DNA from: an uncultured Serinicoccus sp.
GTDB taxonomy: Bacteria; Actinomycetota; Actinomycetes; Actinomycetales; Dermatophilaceae
Reading direction: 5' to 3'
DNA length: 64,000 nt
Assembly (NCBI RefSeq): GCF_947500995.1
Contig: NZ_CANMUA010000001.1
Coordinates: 62,001 to 126,000, forward strand
A model generated the notes under the pieces. The model ran no database searches. It was not told where the DNA came from and worked only from the letters and a program-made list of their open reading frames with translations. This document shows positions 51,935-60,879 of the stretch, in pieces; within the stretch, counting starts at the first letter, position 1; every line of letters starts with the position of its first letter. The position numbers and the translations under genes were made by a program.

Positions 51935-52969
51935 ATGCCCACCTCTCGCATCCCGCTGTCCGTGCTCGACCTCGTGCCTCGCTCGCAGGGCATGACGGCC
52001 GCAACCGCCATCGAGGAGTCCGTCACCCTCGCCCGTGAGGTCGACGAGCTCGGCTACCGCCGGTTCTGGATGGCCGAGCACCACGGCTCCGAGGCGTTCA
52101 TGTCCTCCGCCACCGCCCTGCTGCTCGGTCACGTGGCGCACGCGACCGATCGCATCCGGCTGGGGTCGGGCGGCGTGATGCTGCCCAACCACTCACCGCT
52201 CATGGTCGCCGAGTACTACGGGACACTCGCCACCATCCACGGCGACCGCTTCGACCTCGGACTGGGGCGTGCTCCGGGCACTGATCCGATGACGGCTGCC
52301 GCGCTGTCGCGCTCGAGCGGCCACCTGCCGGACTTCGCCTCGGAGGTCGCGGACCTGCAGGGTTACCTGGGAGCTCCCCGGTCCGGAGCGAGGGTGCGTG
52401 CCCTCCCCGGCGAGGGCACCGAGGTGCCGCTGTGGATGCTCGGCTCCTCGACCGGCGGCGCCCAGGTGGCGGCTGCGCTCGGACTTCCCTTCTCCTTCGC
52501 GTCCCACTTCGCCCCCGACCAGCTGCGGGAGGCGCTGGCGATCTACCGCGACCGGTTCCGTGCCGACGCCGCGACCGCCCAGGTCGACCGTCCCACCACC
52601 ATGGCTGGTGTCAACGTGCTGGTGGCGCCCACCCAGGAGGAGGCCGACCACCTCTTCACGACGGCGCAGCTCATGGCCATCCGCATCCGCTCCGGCCAGC
52701 CGGCACCGCTCGACCCGCCGGTCGACAGCCTGGCCAGCGTCGTGCCGACCGAGCTGCTCCCCCTGGCCGACGCGCACCAGTCCGTCCGGATGGTCGGCAC
52801 CCCGGACACGGTGGTCGAGCAGCTCGAGAGCTTCGCCACGGCCCACGAGCTGGACGAGCTCATCGTCACCACCTACACCTACGACCCGCAGATGCGCCGC
52901 CGGAGCTACCGGATGCTGGCCGACGCCTGGGGTATGCCGTCCGCCTCCCCCGTGGAGATGGCCTCCTGA
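51935..52969 (+). CDS. LLM-class flavin-dependent oxidoreductase
   Basis: A 344-residue luciferase-like monooxygenase-fold protein of the group 1 type. Typical motifs are ISVLD-like PLSVLDLVPRSQG, YRRFWMAEHHG, RIRLGSGGVMLPNHSPL and FDLGLGRAPGTDP. These enzymes use FMN or F420 on varied substrates; this subgroup (YvbT/LuxA-like) is mostly uncharacterised. It stands alone on the plus strand. The ATG at 51935 lies inside a GGTATGCC octamer. Confidence 0.9.
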   Translation: MPTSRIPLSVLDLVPRSQGMTAATAIEESVTLAREVDELGYRRFWMAEHHGSEAFMSSATALLLGHVAHATDRIRLGSGGVMLPNHSPLMVAEYYGTLATIHGDRFDLGLGRAPGTDPMTAAALSRSSGHLPDFASEVADLQGYLGAPRSGARVRALPGEGTEVPLWMLGSSTGGAQVAAALGLPFSFASHFAPDQLREALAIYRDRFRADAATAQVDRPTTMAGVNVLVAPTQEEADHLFTTAQLMAIRIRSGQPAPLDPPVDSLASVVPTELLPLADAHQSVRMVGTPDTVVEQLESFATAHELDELIVTTYTYDPQMRRRSYRMLADAWGMPSASPVEMAS

Positions 52970-53061
52970 GCCCACCGGCCCCGAACGTCGCGGACGCCCC
53001 CTGTCCCGCAGACCGGTCGTCGTCCTGACGCAGCCGGTCCGGCGGTGGCAGCCTGGGCCCC

Positions 53062-54396
53062 ATGGCACCGAGCACACCGTCCACGACCAGCACGGACTTC
53101 CAGGACCAGCGCGGCACGGACGACTGGCGTGTCCTCGGCCGGGGGGCCTCTGCGTGGTTCGCCGCCAGGTCGCACTCCGACGCGGCGCTGCTGTCCCGTG
53201 CGGTGGCCGAGCTCTGCGGGGGCGCTGAGACCGCAGCGCCCGACCTGGACGTCCGCTCCACCGGCGTCCGGGTCCGACTCCGCGCTGACGCCGGGGCGAC
53301 CGCCGCCCATGCTGGTCTCGCGAGCGCCATCTCGGACGCCGCCCGTCGGCTCGGTCTGGAGCCACGACCCGGCGCCCTCCAGGAGCTGGGCCTGGTGGTC
53401 GACACCCAGCGACGCGAGCCCGTGACGGCGTTCTGGGAGTCCGCGCTGGGATATGTGCGCGACGGCCAGGACGCTCTGGCCGACCCGCTGCGTCGCCACC
53501 CCGCACTGCGGCTCCAGCAGATGGACACCCCACGACCGCTGCGCAACCGGCTGCACCTGGACTCCGTCGCAGCCCAACCGGTCGCCGCCGGCACGGTGGA
53601 CCGTCTCGCCTCGGCAGGTGCGGACGCGGCGCACCACGGCTACTACGCGACCGTCGCGGACGCCGAGGGCAACGAGGTCGACCTCCTGCCCCTGCCCGCC
53701 GACTCCGACCGCTGGGACGCGCCGGACACCGACGACTGGCGGCTCGTCTTCTCCGCCGTCGCCGTCTACCCCACCGACACGCTCGAGCAGGCGACCCGTC
53801 TGGTGACGATCGCCGCCGAGATCGCCGACCGGGCCGGGCTCCCGCTGCTGCTCGACGTGCGCGACCCCGGACCGGCGGGACACCGCGCCAGCGGTGCCAC
53901 GGAGACGGTCGTGGTCCTCGACACGGGCAAGGACCGCTGGGAGATGGACGAGGGCTACGTCCCGCTCTGCCAGCGGGTCCAGCGCGAGGCGCGGTCGCTC
54001 GGGCTCACGGCCGCGCCCGATCGGGCGAGGTTCGTCCAGGTCGGCATCGATGCCGCCGACGTGCCGGCGACACGTGCCTTCTGGCAGGAGGTCCTGGGTT
54101 ACGACGCCGACCCCCGCAGCGGCGTCACCGACATCATCGACCCGCGGCGCCTCGGCCCCGTCCTCTTCTTCCAGCCCCTGGATCCCGAGGAGACCGAGCG
54201 TCGCTCCCAGCGCAACCGTCTCCACCTCGACCTGGTCGTGCCTCACGACGTGGCCGACGCCACGGTGAGGACGGCCCGGCACGCCGGCGGCACCGTCCTG
54301 CGCGACGACAGCCCGACCCGGTGGACCCTGGCCGATCCCGAGGGCAACGAGATCGACATCCTGGCCGGCGCGGCGAGGGAGCAGGACCTGGTCTGA
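53062..54396 (+). CDS. Duplicated pterin-dehydratase-like/VOC protein
   Basis: A 444-residue protein made of two similar halves. Each has an N-terminal segment resembling 4a-hydroxytetrahydrobiopterin dehydratase (DDWRVL.., long helices with VRL/VVVLDT strands) and a VOC/glyoxalase-like domain ending in GNEVDLLPL (near 212) or GNEIDILAG (near 437). The first VOC has FWESALGY and the second FWQEVLGY, with matching RNRLHLDSV and RNRLHLDLV strands. The role of such fusions is not established; VOC domains bind metals and small substrates. Confidence 0.82.
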   Translation: MAPSTPSTTSTDFQDQRGTDDWRVLGRGASAWFAARSHSDAALLSRAVAELCGGAETAAPDLDVRSTGVRVRLRADAGATAAHAGLASAISDAARRLGLEPRPGALQELGLVVDTQRREPVTAFWESALGYVRDGQDALADPLRRHPALRLQQMDTPRPLRNRLHLDSVAAQPVAAGTVDRLASAGADAAHHGYYATVADAEGNEVDLLPLPADSDRWDAPDTDDWRLVFSAVAVYPTDTLEQATRLVTIAAEIADRAGLPLLLDVRDPGPAGHRASGATETVVVLDTGKDRWEMDEGYVPLCQRVQREARSLGLTAAPDRARFVQVGIDAADVPATRAFWQEVLGYDADPRSGVTDIIDPRRLGPVLFFQPLDPEETERRSQRNRLHLDLVVPHDVADATVRTARHAGGTVLRDDSPTRWTLADPEGNEIDILAGAAREQDLV

Positions 54397-54420
54397 GCTG
54401 CGCACCGGCACAATGGACCG

Positions 54421-55230
54421 GTGCCCACCCCGCTCGACGCCTCCCGCAGTCCGCGCACCCTGCTCCCGGCAGCGGGGGTGTCCGTCTCGGCGCTGCTGCT
54501 CTTCGGGCTGCACCTCCCGTGGGCCGGCTACGCGCTGCTCGTCGCGAGCCTGGCCGCGGCCTTCGTCCTCCACCGCCCGCTCTTCCGTGACCTGCTGCTC
54601 ATCGGCCTGGGCATCGGCATCGTCTCGACGACCTCGGTCGAGGCGGACATCAGCTGGGACCGCTTCTTCCTCCTGGGCGCGGTCCTGACCGCCGCGGTCG
54701 TCGCACCGGTCCTCGTCGACCGATTCGTCTATCGGCGGCAGGCGATCACCTTCCCGTGGATCACCCGACGCCGGTGGACGCGGTTGCAGTGGGCCTACGT
54801 CGTGGCCGTCCCCGTGCTCGGCTACCTCATCCTGCCGGCCTACTTCATCCACTCCGGCAGCTACCAGAACTGGCCGCCCATCCAGACCCCCAGCGAGTTC
54901 GGCCGGTTCTTCGTCGGGGTCAACGCCGTAGGTCTCTGGGACGAGCTCTTCTTCATGTGCATCTGCTTCGCCCTGCTACGTCGGCACTTCCCGCTGTGGA
55001 CGGCCAACGTCCTGCAGGCGACGATCTTCGTGTCCTTCCTGTGGGAGCTCGGCTACCGCTCCTGGGGTCCCCTGCTGACGATCCCCTTCGCCCTGCTGCA
55101 GGGCTACATCTTCACCCGCACCAAGTCGCTGACGTATGTCGTCATCATCCACCTGCTCTTCGACGCGGTGGTGTTCCTCGCGATCGTGCACGCGCACGAC
55201 CGCAGCATCTTCCCGTTCTTCATCTACTGA
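54421..55230 (+). CDS. CPBP-like intramembrane protease family protein
   Basis: A 269-residue protein with about eight hydrophobic segments. The C-terminal half resembles the CPBP (Abi) family: the first motif is GLWDELFFMCICFALLRRHF where most members have EExxxR, then FLWELGY, and HLLFDAVVFL in the last helix. The first Glu of the pair is Asp and the second motif lacks its usual His, so protease activity is uncertain. GTG 54421 starts 24 bases after the VOC gene stop. Confidence 0.7.
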   Translation: MPTPLDASRSPRTLLPAAGVSVSALLLFGLHLPWAGYALLVASLAAAFVLHRPLFRDLLLIGLGIGIVSTTSVEADISWDRFFLLGAVLTAAVVAPVLVDRFVYRRQAITFPWITRRRWTRLQWAYVVAVPVLGYLILPAYFIHSGSYQNWPPIQTPSEFGRFFVGVNAVGLWDELFFMCICFALLRRHFPLWTANVLQATIFVSFLWELGYRSWGPLLTIPFALLQGYIFTRTKSLTYVVIIHLLFDAVVFLAIVHAHDRSIFPFFIY

Positions 55231-55239
55231 GCCGACCCC

Positions 55240-57405
55240 TCAGCCGTCGATCGCCAGCGCGAGCGGCAGCACCGCCTCGGCCCCCGCCCGGCGCAGCGCC
55301 CGCGCCGCCACCGTGATCGTCCAGCGCGAGTCCACCACGTCGTCGACGAGGAGCACCGGCCCGCGGGCACCCTGCAGTGCGGTGGCCAGCTCGGGGCCGA
55401 CGACCACGCGGTCCCACACGTTGGCGAGGCGGAAGGCGCTGTTGCCCCCGGGCTCGCCCACCGGGCCCCCGTGGGCCAGGTCGAGGGCACCCAGCAGGGG
55501 GAGCCTCCCGATCTGGCTGATCTGCTCGGCCAGCGAGCCCACGACCGCCGGCCGGCGACGCGAGGGCATGGCCACGACCCCCACCGGTCTGCTGGTCCAC
55601 CCCCAGCCCGCGAGCACCTGCACGACCGCTCGGACGACGTCGTCCGGCACCGGCTGCCCGGGTGCCATCTCCTGGTCCGGGTCGTCGGGGTCGGCGACCC
55701 TCGAGGTCCCCGCGTCGAGCACGGCTCGCAGCCGCTGGCCCCATCCCAGGTCCGAGAGCCGGGCCAGCGCCCGACCTGGGCCGGCCTGCTCCTCCGGGGC
55801 GATCTTGCCCTTGACGTCGACGCCGAGCCGCGGCATACCGGTCGGCCACTGACCTCGCGGCTCGACGAGCACCCCGACGGCTCCCAGTCGTTCGCGCGCA
55901 GCCCCGACGGCCTCCGTCGGTACCTCCTCGGGGAACCACGGCCCCGCGCACCGGTCGCAGCGCCCGCAGGGTTCGGCACTGCGGTCGTCGAGGCACTCCT
56001 GCAGGAACTCCATCCGGCACCGGTCGCCCTGCTGGTAGGCGACCATGAGCTCGGCCTCGCGCACCCGCGCCTCCGCGACCCTGGTGTACCGCTCACGGTC
56101 GTAGACCCAGGGCTCGCCGGTCGCCGACCATCCCCCACGGACCTTCTCCACCGCACCGTCGACGTCCAGCACCTTGAGCAGCAGCTCCAGACGGGTGCGC
56201 CGCACGTCGACGATCGTCTCCAGCGCGGGCGTCGACAAGGGACGGTCGCTGTCCCCCAACGCGGTGAGCACGGCGTCGGCCTGGTCCTGACGGGGCATCG
56301 ACACGGTCGCGAAGTAGTTCCAGATGTCGCGGTCCTCCGACCCTGGGAGGAGCAGCACGTCGGCACGGTCCGTGGCGCGCCCGGCACGACCGACCTGCTG
56401 GTAGTAGGCCACCGGCGAGCTGGGCGCCCCGAGATGCACCACGAAGCCGAGGTCCGGCTTGTCGAACCCCATGCCCAGGGCGCTCGTCGCGACCAGGGCC
56501 TTGACCCGGTTCTCCCGCAGGGCCCCCTCCAGCCGTTCACGGTCCTCGGTGTCGGTGCGGCCGGTGTAGGCAGCCACCTCGTGCCCGGCGGCGGCGAGCG
56601 CCTCGGCGACGTCCTCGGCGGCGGACACGGTGAGGCAGTAGATGATGCCGCTGCCGGGCAGGCTCTCGAGATGGGCCAGCAACCACCCCAGCCGCTGCTC
56701 CGGGGTGAGCCTGGGCAGCACCCCCAGGCGCAGGGAGGACCGCGCGAGCGGCCCCCGGATGGTCCGCACCTCGCGACCACCCACCCCGAGCTGCTCGACC
56801 ACGTCGCCGACCACCCGCTCGTTGGCCGTCGCCGTGGTCGCGAGGACGGGCGTGTCCGGGGCCAGCGCGTCGAGCAGCGTGCGGATCCGGCGGTAGTCGG
56901 GGCGGAAGTCGTGACCCCAGTCGCTGATGCAGTGGGCCTCGTCGACGACGAGCAGCCCGCAGCGGGCGGCGAGGTCGGGCAGCTGCTCCTCCCGGAAGCG
57001 CGGGTTGTTGAGCCGCTCCGGGCTCACCAGCAGCACGTCCACCTCGTCGGCGGCGAGCGCCGCCCGCACCTCGTCCCACTCGGTGGCGTTGGCCGAGTTC
57101 ATCGTCACCGCGCGCACCCCGGCCCTCCCCGCGGCGGCGATCTGGTCACGCATCAGCGCCAGCAGCGGGGACACGATGACGGTCGGCCCGGCCCCCTCCG
57201 CCCGCCGCAGCGCGGTCGCCACGAAGTAGACCGCCGACTTGCCCCAGCCCGTCCGCTGCACCACGAGCACCCGCGCCCGCTCGCGCACCAGCGCCTCGAC
57301 CGCCTCCAGCTGCCCGTCCCGGAACTGCGCGTCGTCCCGGCCCACGAGTCGCCGCAGAGCCTCCTGCGCCGCCGTCGCCAGCTCCTGCCCGCTCACCTGA
57401 TGCAT
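55240..57405 (-). CDS. recQ: RecQ-family DNA helicase with phosphoribosyltransferase-like tail
   Basis: A 721-residue helicase. Walker A is the variant RTGWGKS (Lys 57), the DEAH box is VVDEAHCISDWGHD (155-168), and motif VI is YYQQVGRAGR. The RecQ zinc site has four cysteines in CRMEFLQEC..EPCGRCDRC. The final 220 residues replace the usual HRDC domain and end in GPVLLVDDVVDSRWTIT, which has the look of the PRPP loop of phosphoribosyltransferases. It unwinds DNA in recombination and repair. The upstream open frame past 57405 is a shadow; ATG 57405 lies inside a TGCATACC. Confidence 0.9.
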   Translation of the reverse strand: MHQVSGQELATAAQEALRRLVGRDDAQFRDGQLEAVEALVRERARVLVVQRTGWGKSAVYFVATALRRAEGAGPTVIVSPLLALMRDQIAAAGRAGVRAVTMNSANATEWDEVRAALAADEVDVLLVSPERLNNPRFREEQLPDLAARCGLLVVDEAHCISDWGHDFRPDYRRIRTLLDALAPDTPVLATTATANERVVGDVVEQLGVGGREVRTIRGPLARSSLRLGVLPRLTPEQRLGWLLAHLESLPGSGIIYCLTVSAAEDVAEALAAAGHEVAAYTGRTDTEDRERLEGALRENRVKALVATSALGMGFDKPDLGFVVHLGAPSSPVAYYQQVGRAGRATDRADVLLLPGSEDRDIWNYFATVSMPRQDQADAVLTALGDSDRPLSTPALETIVDVRRTRLELLLKVLDVDGAVEKVRGGWSATGEPWVYDRERYTRVAEARVREAELMVAYQQGDRCRMEFLQECLDDRSAEPCGRCDRCAGPWFPEEVPTEAVGAARERLGAVGVLVEPRGQWPTGMPRLGVDVKGKIAPEEQAGPGRALARLSDLGWGQRLRAVLDAGTSRVADPDDPDQEMAPGQPVPDDVVRAVVQVLAGWGWTSRPVGVVAMPSRRRPAVVGSLAEQISQIGRLPLLGALDLAHGGPVGEPGGNSAFRLANVWDRVVVGPELATALQGARGPVLLVDDVVDSRWTITVAARALRRAGAEAVLPLALAIDG

Positions 57406-57540
57406 ACCCCGACCGTAGCCGCGACCACCCACACCCCCACGCGCGCACCGGCGGGCCGGAGCGGGGCCCTCGACGACCTTCCCGAGCCAGCTCGTCCCGC
57501 ACCCCCCGCCGGAGGCCCCTGGACCACTAAGGTGACGTGC

Positions 57541-58254
57541 GTGAACTGGGACCCGGTGACCGCTGTCCTCTTCGACCTCGACGGGGTGCTGACCCCGACC
57601 GCCGACGTGCACATGCGCGCGTGGGAGACGATGTTCACCCGCGTCCTGGACCAGCAGCCCACGCCCCAGGAGCCCTACACTGACCAGGACTACTACGCCT
57701 ACATCGACGGCAAACCGCGCTACGACGGCGTGCAGTCCTTCCTCGACGCCCGCGGGATCGACCTCCCCTACGGCCAGCCCTCCGACCCACCCGAGCTGGC
57801 GAGCGTCTGCGGCCTGGGCAACCGCAAGAACGAGATCTTCAACGAGGTGCTCGCCGAGCGGGGCATCCGGGCCTACCCGGGGTCGCTGCGTCTGCTCGAC
57901 GCCCTGGAGGAGCGCGGCATCGCGATGGCCGTCGTCTCCTCCTCCAAGAACGCCCCCTCGGTGCTCGCCGCGGCGGGCATCGCCGAGCGCTTCCCGGTCG
58001 TCGTCGACGGTTCGGTCGCCACCCGCGAGCGGTTGCCCGGCAAGCCGAACCCCGACACCTTCCTGTATGCCGCGTCCGAGCTCGGCCACGAACCCGCCAC
58101 CTGCGTGGTGGTCGAGGACGCCGTGTCCGGGGTGCAGGCCGGCGCGGCCGGCGGGTTCGCCCGGGTCATCGGGGTCGACCGGGGTGCCGGTCGCTCGGTG
58201 CTGCGCGACGCCGGCGCCGACGAGGTCGTGTCCGACCTCGCCGACCTCGTCTGA
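57541..58254 (+). CDS. pgmB: Beta-phosphoglucomutase-like HAD phosphatase
   Basis: A 237-residue HAD hydrolase of the beta-phosphoglucomutase type, which interconverts beta-glucose 1-phosphate and glucose 6-phosphate. Motifs are FDLDGVLTPTADVH (nucleophile Asp and acid-base Asp), VVSSSKN, KPNPDTFL and VVEDAVSGVQAG. GTG 57541 is chosen for AAGGTGA at a proper distance; GTG 57532 is also in frame. The GH65 phosphorylase follows after 33 bases and would supply beta-glucose 1-phosphate, a classic pairing. Confidence 0.9.
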   Translation: MNWDPVTAVLFDLDGVLTPTADVHMRAWETMFTRVLDQQPTPQEPYTDQDYYAYIDGKPRYDGVQSFLDARGIDLPYGQPSDPPELASVCGLGNRKNEIFNEVLAERGIRAYPGSLRLLDALEERGIAMAVVSSSKNAPSVLAAAGIAERFPVVVDGSVATRERLPGKPNPDTFLYAASELGHEPATCVVVEDAVSGVQAGAAGGFARVIGVDRGAGRSVLRDAGADEVVSDLADLV

Positions 58255-58287
58255 CCAGCCGCCCGCACGTCCGAGAGGAGACGCCCG

Positions 58288-60879
58288 ATGGCGACCATGT
58301 CGCACCACCGTCCGCCGGCCCCCATCGACCCGCTCGACCGCACCCGCTTTCCCGCCGACCCGTGGCAGCTGCGGGAGACCGCCTACGAGGACGGGGACCT
58401 GGGGGTCACCGAGACCCTCTTCGCCACCTCCAACGGCTACCTCGGCCTGCGCGGCAACGTCGAGGAGGGTCGGGACACCCACGCGCACGGCACCTTCGTC
58501 AACGGCTTCCACGAGACCTGGCCGATCCGGCACGCCGAGGAGGCCTTCGGTCTGGCCCGGGTCGGGCAGACCATCGTCAACGTGCCGGACCCCAAGACGA
58601 TCAAGCTCTACGTCGACGACGAGCCGCTGCTGCTGTCCACGGCCGACCTGGACCACTACGAGCGCACCCTCGACTTCCGCGCGGGCCTGCTGCGCCGCTC
58701 GGTCGTCTGGCGCACCAGCGCCGGCAAGCGGGTGAAGATCACCTCCACGCGCATGACCGGCGTGGTGGAGCGCCATCTCGCCGTCATGACCTTCGAGGTC
58801 GAGATGCTCGACGGGCACGCGGCGCTCGACATCTCCAGCCAGATCCTCAACCGCCAGGACGGCTCGGACGAGTACCACGTCACGAGCGCGGCCATGGGTG
58901 AGGGCGTGGACCCCCGCCAGGCGGAGGCCTTCGAGCACCGGGTGCTCGACCCGGTCCTGGCCGAGGTGCGTGACCGACGCCTCCTGCTGGGCTACCGCTG
59001 CCACAACTCGGGGATGACGATCGCCACCCTGGCGCAGCACGTCGTCGAGACCGACAACACCTGGACGGAGAAGCTCAGCGTCGGCGACGACCTCGCCAAG
59101 CACGTCGTCCGCGTGGAGGCCCGGGAGGGCCGGCCGGTGCGGATCGAGAAGCTGGTGAGCGTGCACACCTCCCGGGGGGTGCCGCCGGAGGAGCTCGCCG
59201 ACCGGTGCTCGCGGACCCTCGACCGGGCCGCCGACCGGGGCGTGGCGGTGCTGCAGCAGGAGCAGGCGCAGGTGTGGGCCCGCTTCTGGGACGAGTCCGA
59301 CGTCGAGCTGCCCGACCAGCCCGCGCTGCAGCAGGCCGTCCGGTGGAACCTCTTCCAGCTCGGCCAGGCCTCGATCCGCGCCGGGTCGCACGGCATCCCC
59401 GCCAAGGGCCTCACCGGCTCCGGCTACGGCGGGCACTACTTCTGGGACACCGAGTGCTACGTCCTGCCCTTCCTCGTCTACACCCACCCCCAGGCGGCGC
59501 GCAACGCCCTGCGCTTCCGGCACGGCATGCTCGAGGCCGCCCGGCGGCGGGCGGCGGAGATGGCCCAGTACGGCGCCCTCTTCCCCTGGCGCACCATCAA
59601 CGGGGAGGAGGCATCCGCCTACTTCGCGGCCGGGACGGCGCAGTACCACATCAACGCCGACGTGGCCTACGCGCTGATGAAGTACGCGCGGGCCACCGGC
59701 GACGACCAGTTCCTCCTCGACCAGGGTGTCGACATGCTCGTCGAGACCGCGCGTCTGTGGGCGGACCTGGGGTTCTGGCAGACCAACGGCACCCGGCAGT
59801 TCCACATCCACGCGGTGACCGGCCCGGACGAGTACACGACGATCGTCAACGACAACCTGTTCACCAACGTCATGGCGCAGCTCAACCTGCGCGCGGCGGT
59901 GGAGGCGGTCCGCCGCCTGCGCGTCGCCGACCCGGCCCAGTTCGCCCGCGCCGTCGCCCGGCTGGACCTGGGCGAGCACGAGGTCGACTCGTGGCAGCGG
60001 GCGGCGGACGGCATGCACATCCCCTTCGACGAGGCGACCGGCGTCCACCCCCAGGACAGCCACTTCCTCGAGCGGGAGGTGTGGGACCTCGACGCGACCC
60101 CCGCGGACAAGCGGCCGCTGCTGCTGAACTACCACCCGCTGGTGATCTACCGCTACCAGGTGCTCAAGCAGGCCGACGTCGTCCTCGCGCTCTACCTCGC
60201 CGGGGACGCCTTCACCGCCGCGGAGAAGCTCACGGACTTCGCCTACTACGACCCGATCACCACGGGTGACTCGACGCTCTCCGCCGTCGTGCAGTCCATC
60301 GTCGCGGCCGAGGTCGGCTACCACGACCTCGCGCTGCGCTACTTCTACGCCGCCCTGTTCGTCGACCTGGACGACCGCCACGGCAACGCCAGCGACGGGG
60401 TCCACGTCGCCTCCACGGGAGGCGTCTGGAGCGCGCTGGTCGCCGGGTTCGGCGGGATGCGCGACCACGGCGGCCTCCTGTCGCTGGACCCGCGGCTGCC
60501 GACCTCCTGGTCCGGCCTGACATGGCGTATGCGGTGGCACGGCACGCGGCTGCGGATCACCGTCGAGCAGGAGCAGGTCCGCCTGGCGGTCGAGGTCGGC
60601 GGGCCGGTCAGGCTCGAGGTCCGCGGCAAGGAGGTGGAGGTCGGCGACCAGGAGCTCACGGTCGTGCTCGACGGCCACGGGTCGCGCCGGGACGGCGCGC
60701 CCACCTCGGAGGCGGCGTCCGGCGGCAGCATCCCGACCGACCGGCGCAGGGGTATGCCGGGACGCCCCAGCGGCGTGGTCCCGCACAGCTGGCCCGAGGA
60801 GCAGTGGGAGTCCACCGGCGCGGTGCCGCGCGCGGGAGCCGGGTCAGAAGCCGAGCCGCCTCGCCGCGGCGCGCAGTGA
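58288..60879 (+). CDS. Glycoside hydrolase family 65 disaccharide phosphorylase
   Basis: An 863-residue GH65 protein, which phosphorolyses maltose, trehalose, kojibiose or a similar alpha-glucoside to beta-glucose 1-phosphate and glucose. Landmarks are an N-terminal beta-sandwich (LFATSNGYLGLRGNVEEG), the (alpha/alpha)6 barrel with GHYFWDTECYVLPFL, the catalytic acid Glu 515 in TGPDEYTTIVNDN, and KQADVVLALYL. The last 70 residues are a charged, disordered-looking tail beyond the family's usual end. GAGAGGAG precedes the ATG. The 3' end overlaps the convergent ldh gene by 36 bases. Confidence 0.92.
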   Translation: MATMSHHRPPAPIDPLDRTRFPADPWQLRETAYEDGDLGVTETLFATSNGYLGLRGNVEEGRDTHAHGTFVNGFHETWPIRHAEEAFGLARVGQTIVNVPDPKTIKLYVDDEPLLLSTADLDHYERTLDFRAGLLRRSVVWRTSAGKRVKITSTRMTGVVERHLAVMTFEVEMLDGHAALDISSQILNRQDGSDEYHVTSAAMGEGVDPRQAEAFEHRVLDPVLAEVRDRRLLLGYRCHNSGMTIATLAQHVVETDNTWTEKLSVGDDLAKHVVRVEAREGRPVRIEKLVSVHTSRGVPPEELADRCSRTLDRAADRGVAVLQQEQAQVWARFWDESDVELPDQPALQQAVRWNLFQLGQASIRAGSHGIPAKGLTGSGYGGHYFWDTECYVLPFLVYTHPQAARNALRFRHGMLEAARRRAAEMAQYGALFPWRTINGEEASAYFAAGTAQYHINADVAYALMKYARATGDDQFLLDQGVDMLVETARLWADLGFWQTNGTRQFHIHAVTGPDEYTTIVNDNLFTNVMAQLNLRAAVEAVRRLRVADPAQFARAVARLDLGEHEVDSWQRAADGMHIPFDEATGVHPQDSHFLEREVWDLDATPADKRPLLLNYHPLVIYRYQVLKQADVVLALYLAGDAFTAAEKLTDFAYYDPITTGDSTLSAVVQSIVAAEVGYHDLALRYFYAALFVDLDDRHGNASDGVHVASTGGVWSALVAGFGGMRDHGGLLSLDPRLPTSWSGLTWRMRWHGTRLRITVEQEQVRLAVEVGGPVRLEVRGKEVEVGDQELTVVLDGHGSRRDGAPTSEAASGGSIPTDRRRGMPGRPSGVVPHSWPEEQWESTGAVPRAGAGSEAEPPRRGAQ

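Noticed and set aside
55240-60786. A minus-strand open frame of over 1800 codons
   Set aside because: Only the part up to 57405 is the RecQ gene. The rest is antisense to beta-phosphoglucomutase and GH65 and is a high-GC shadow.
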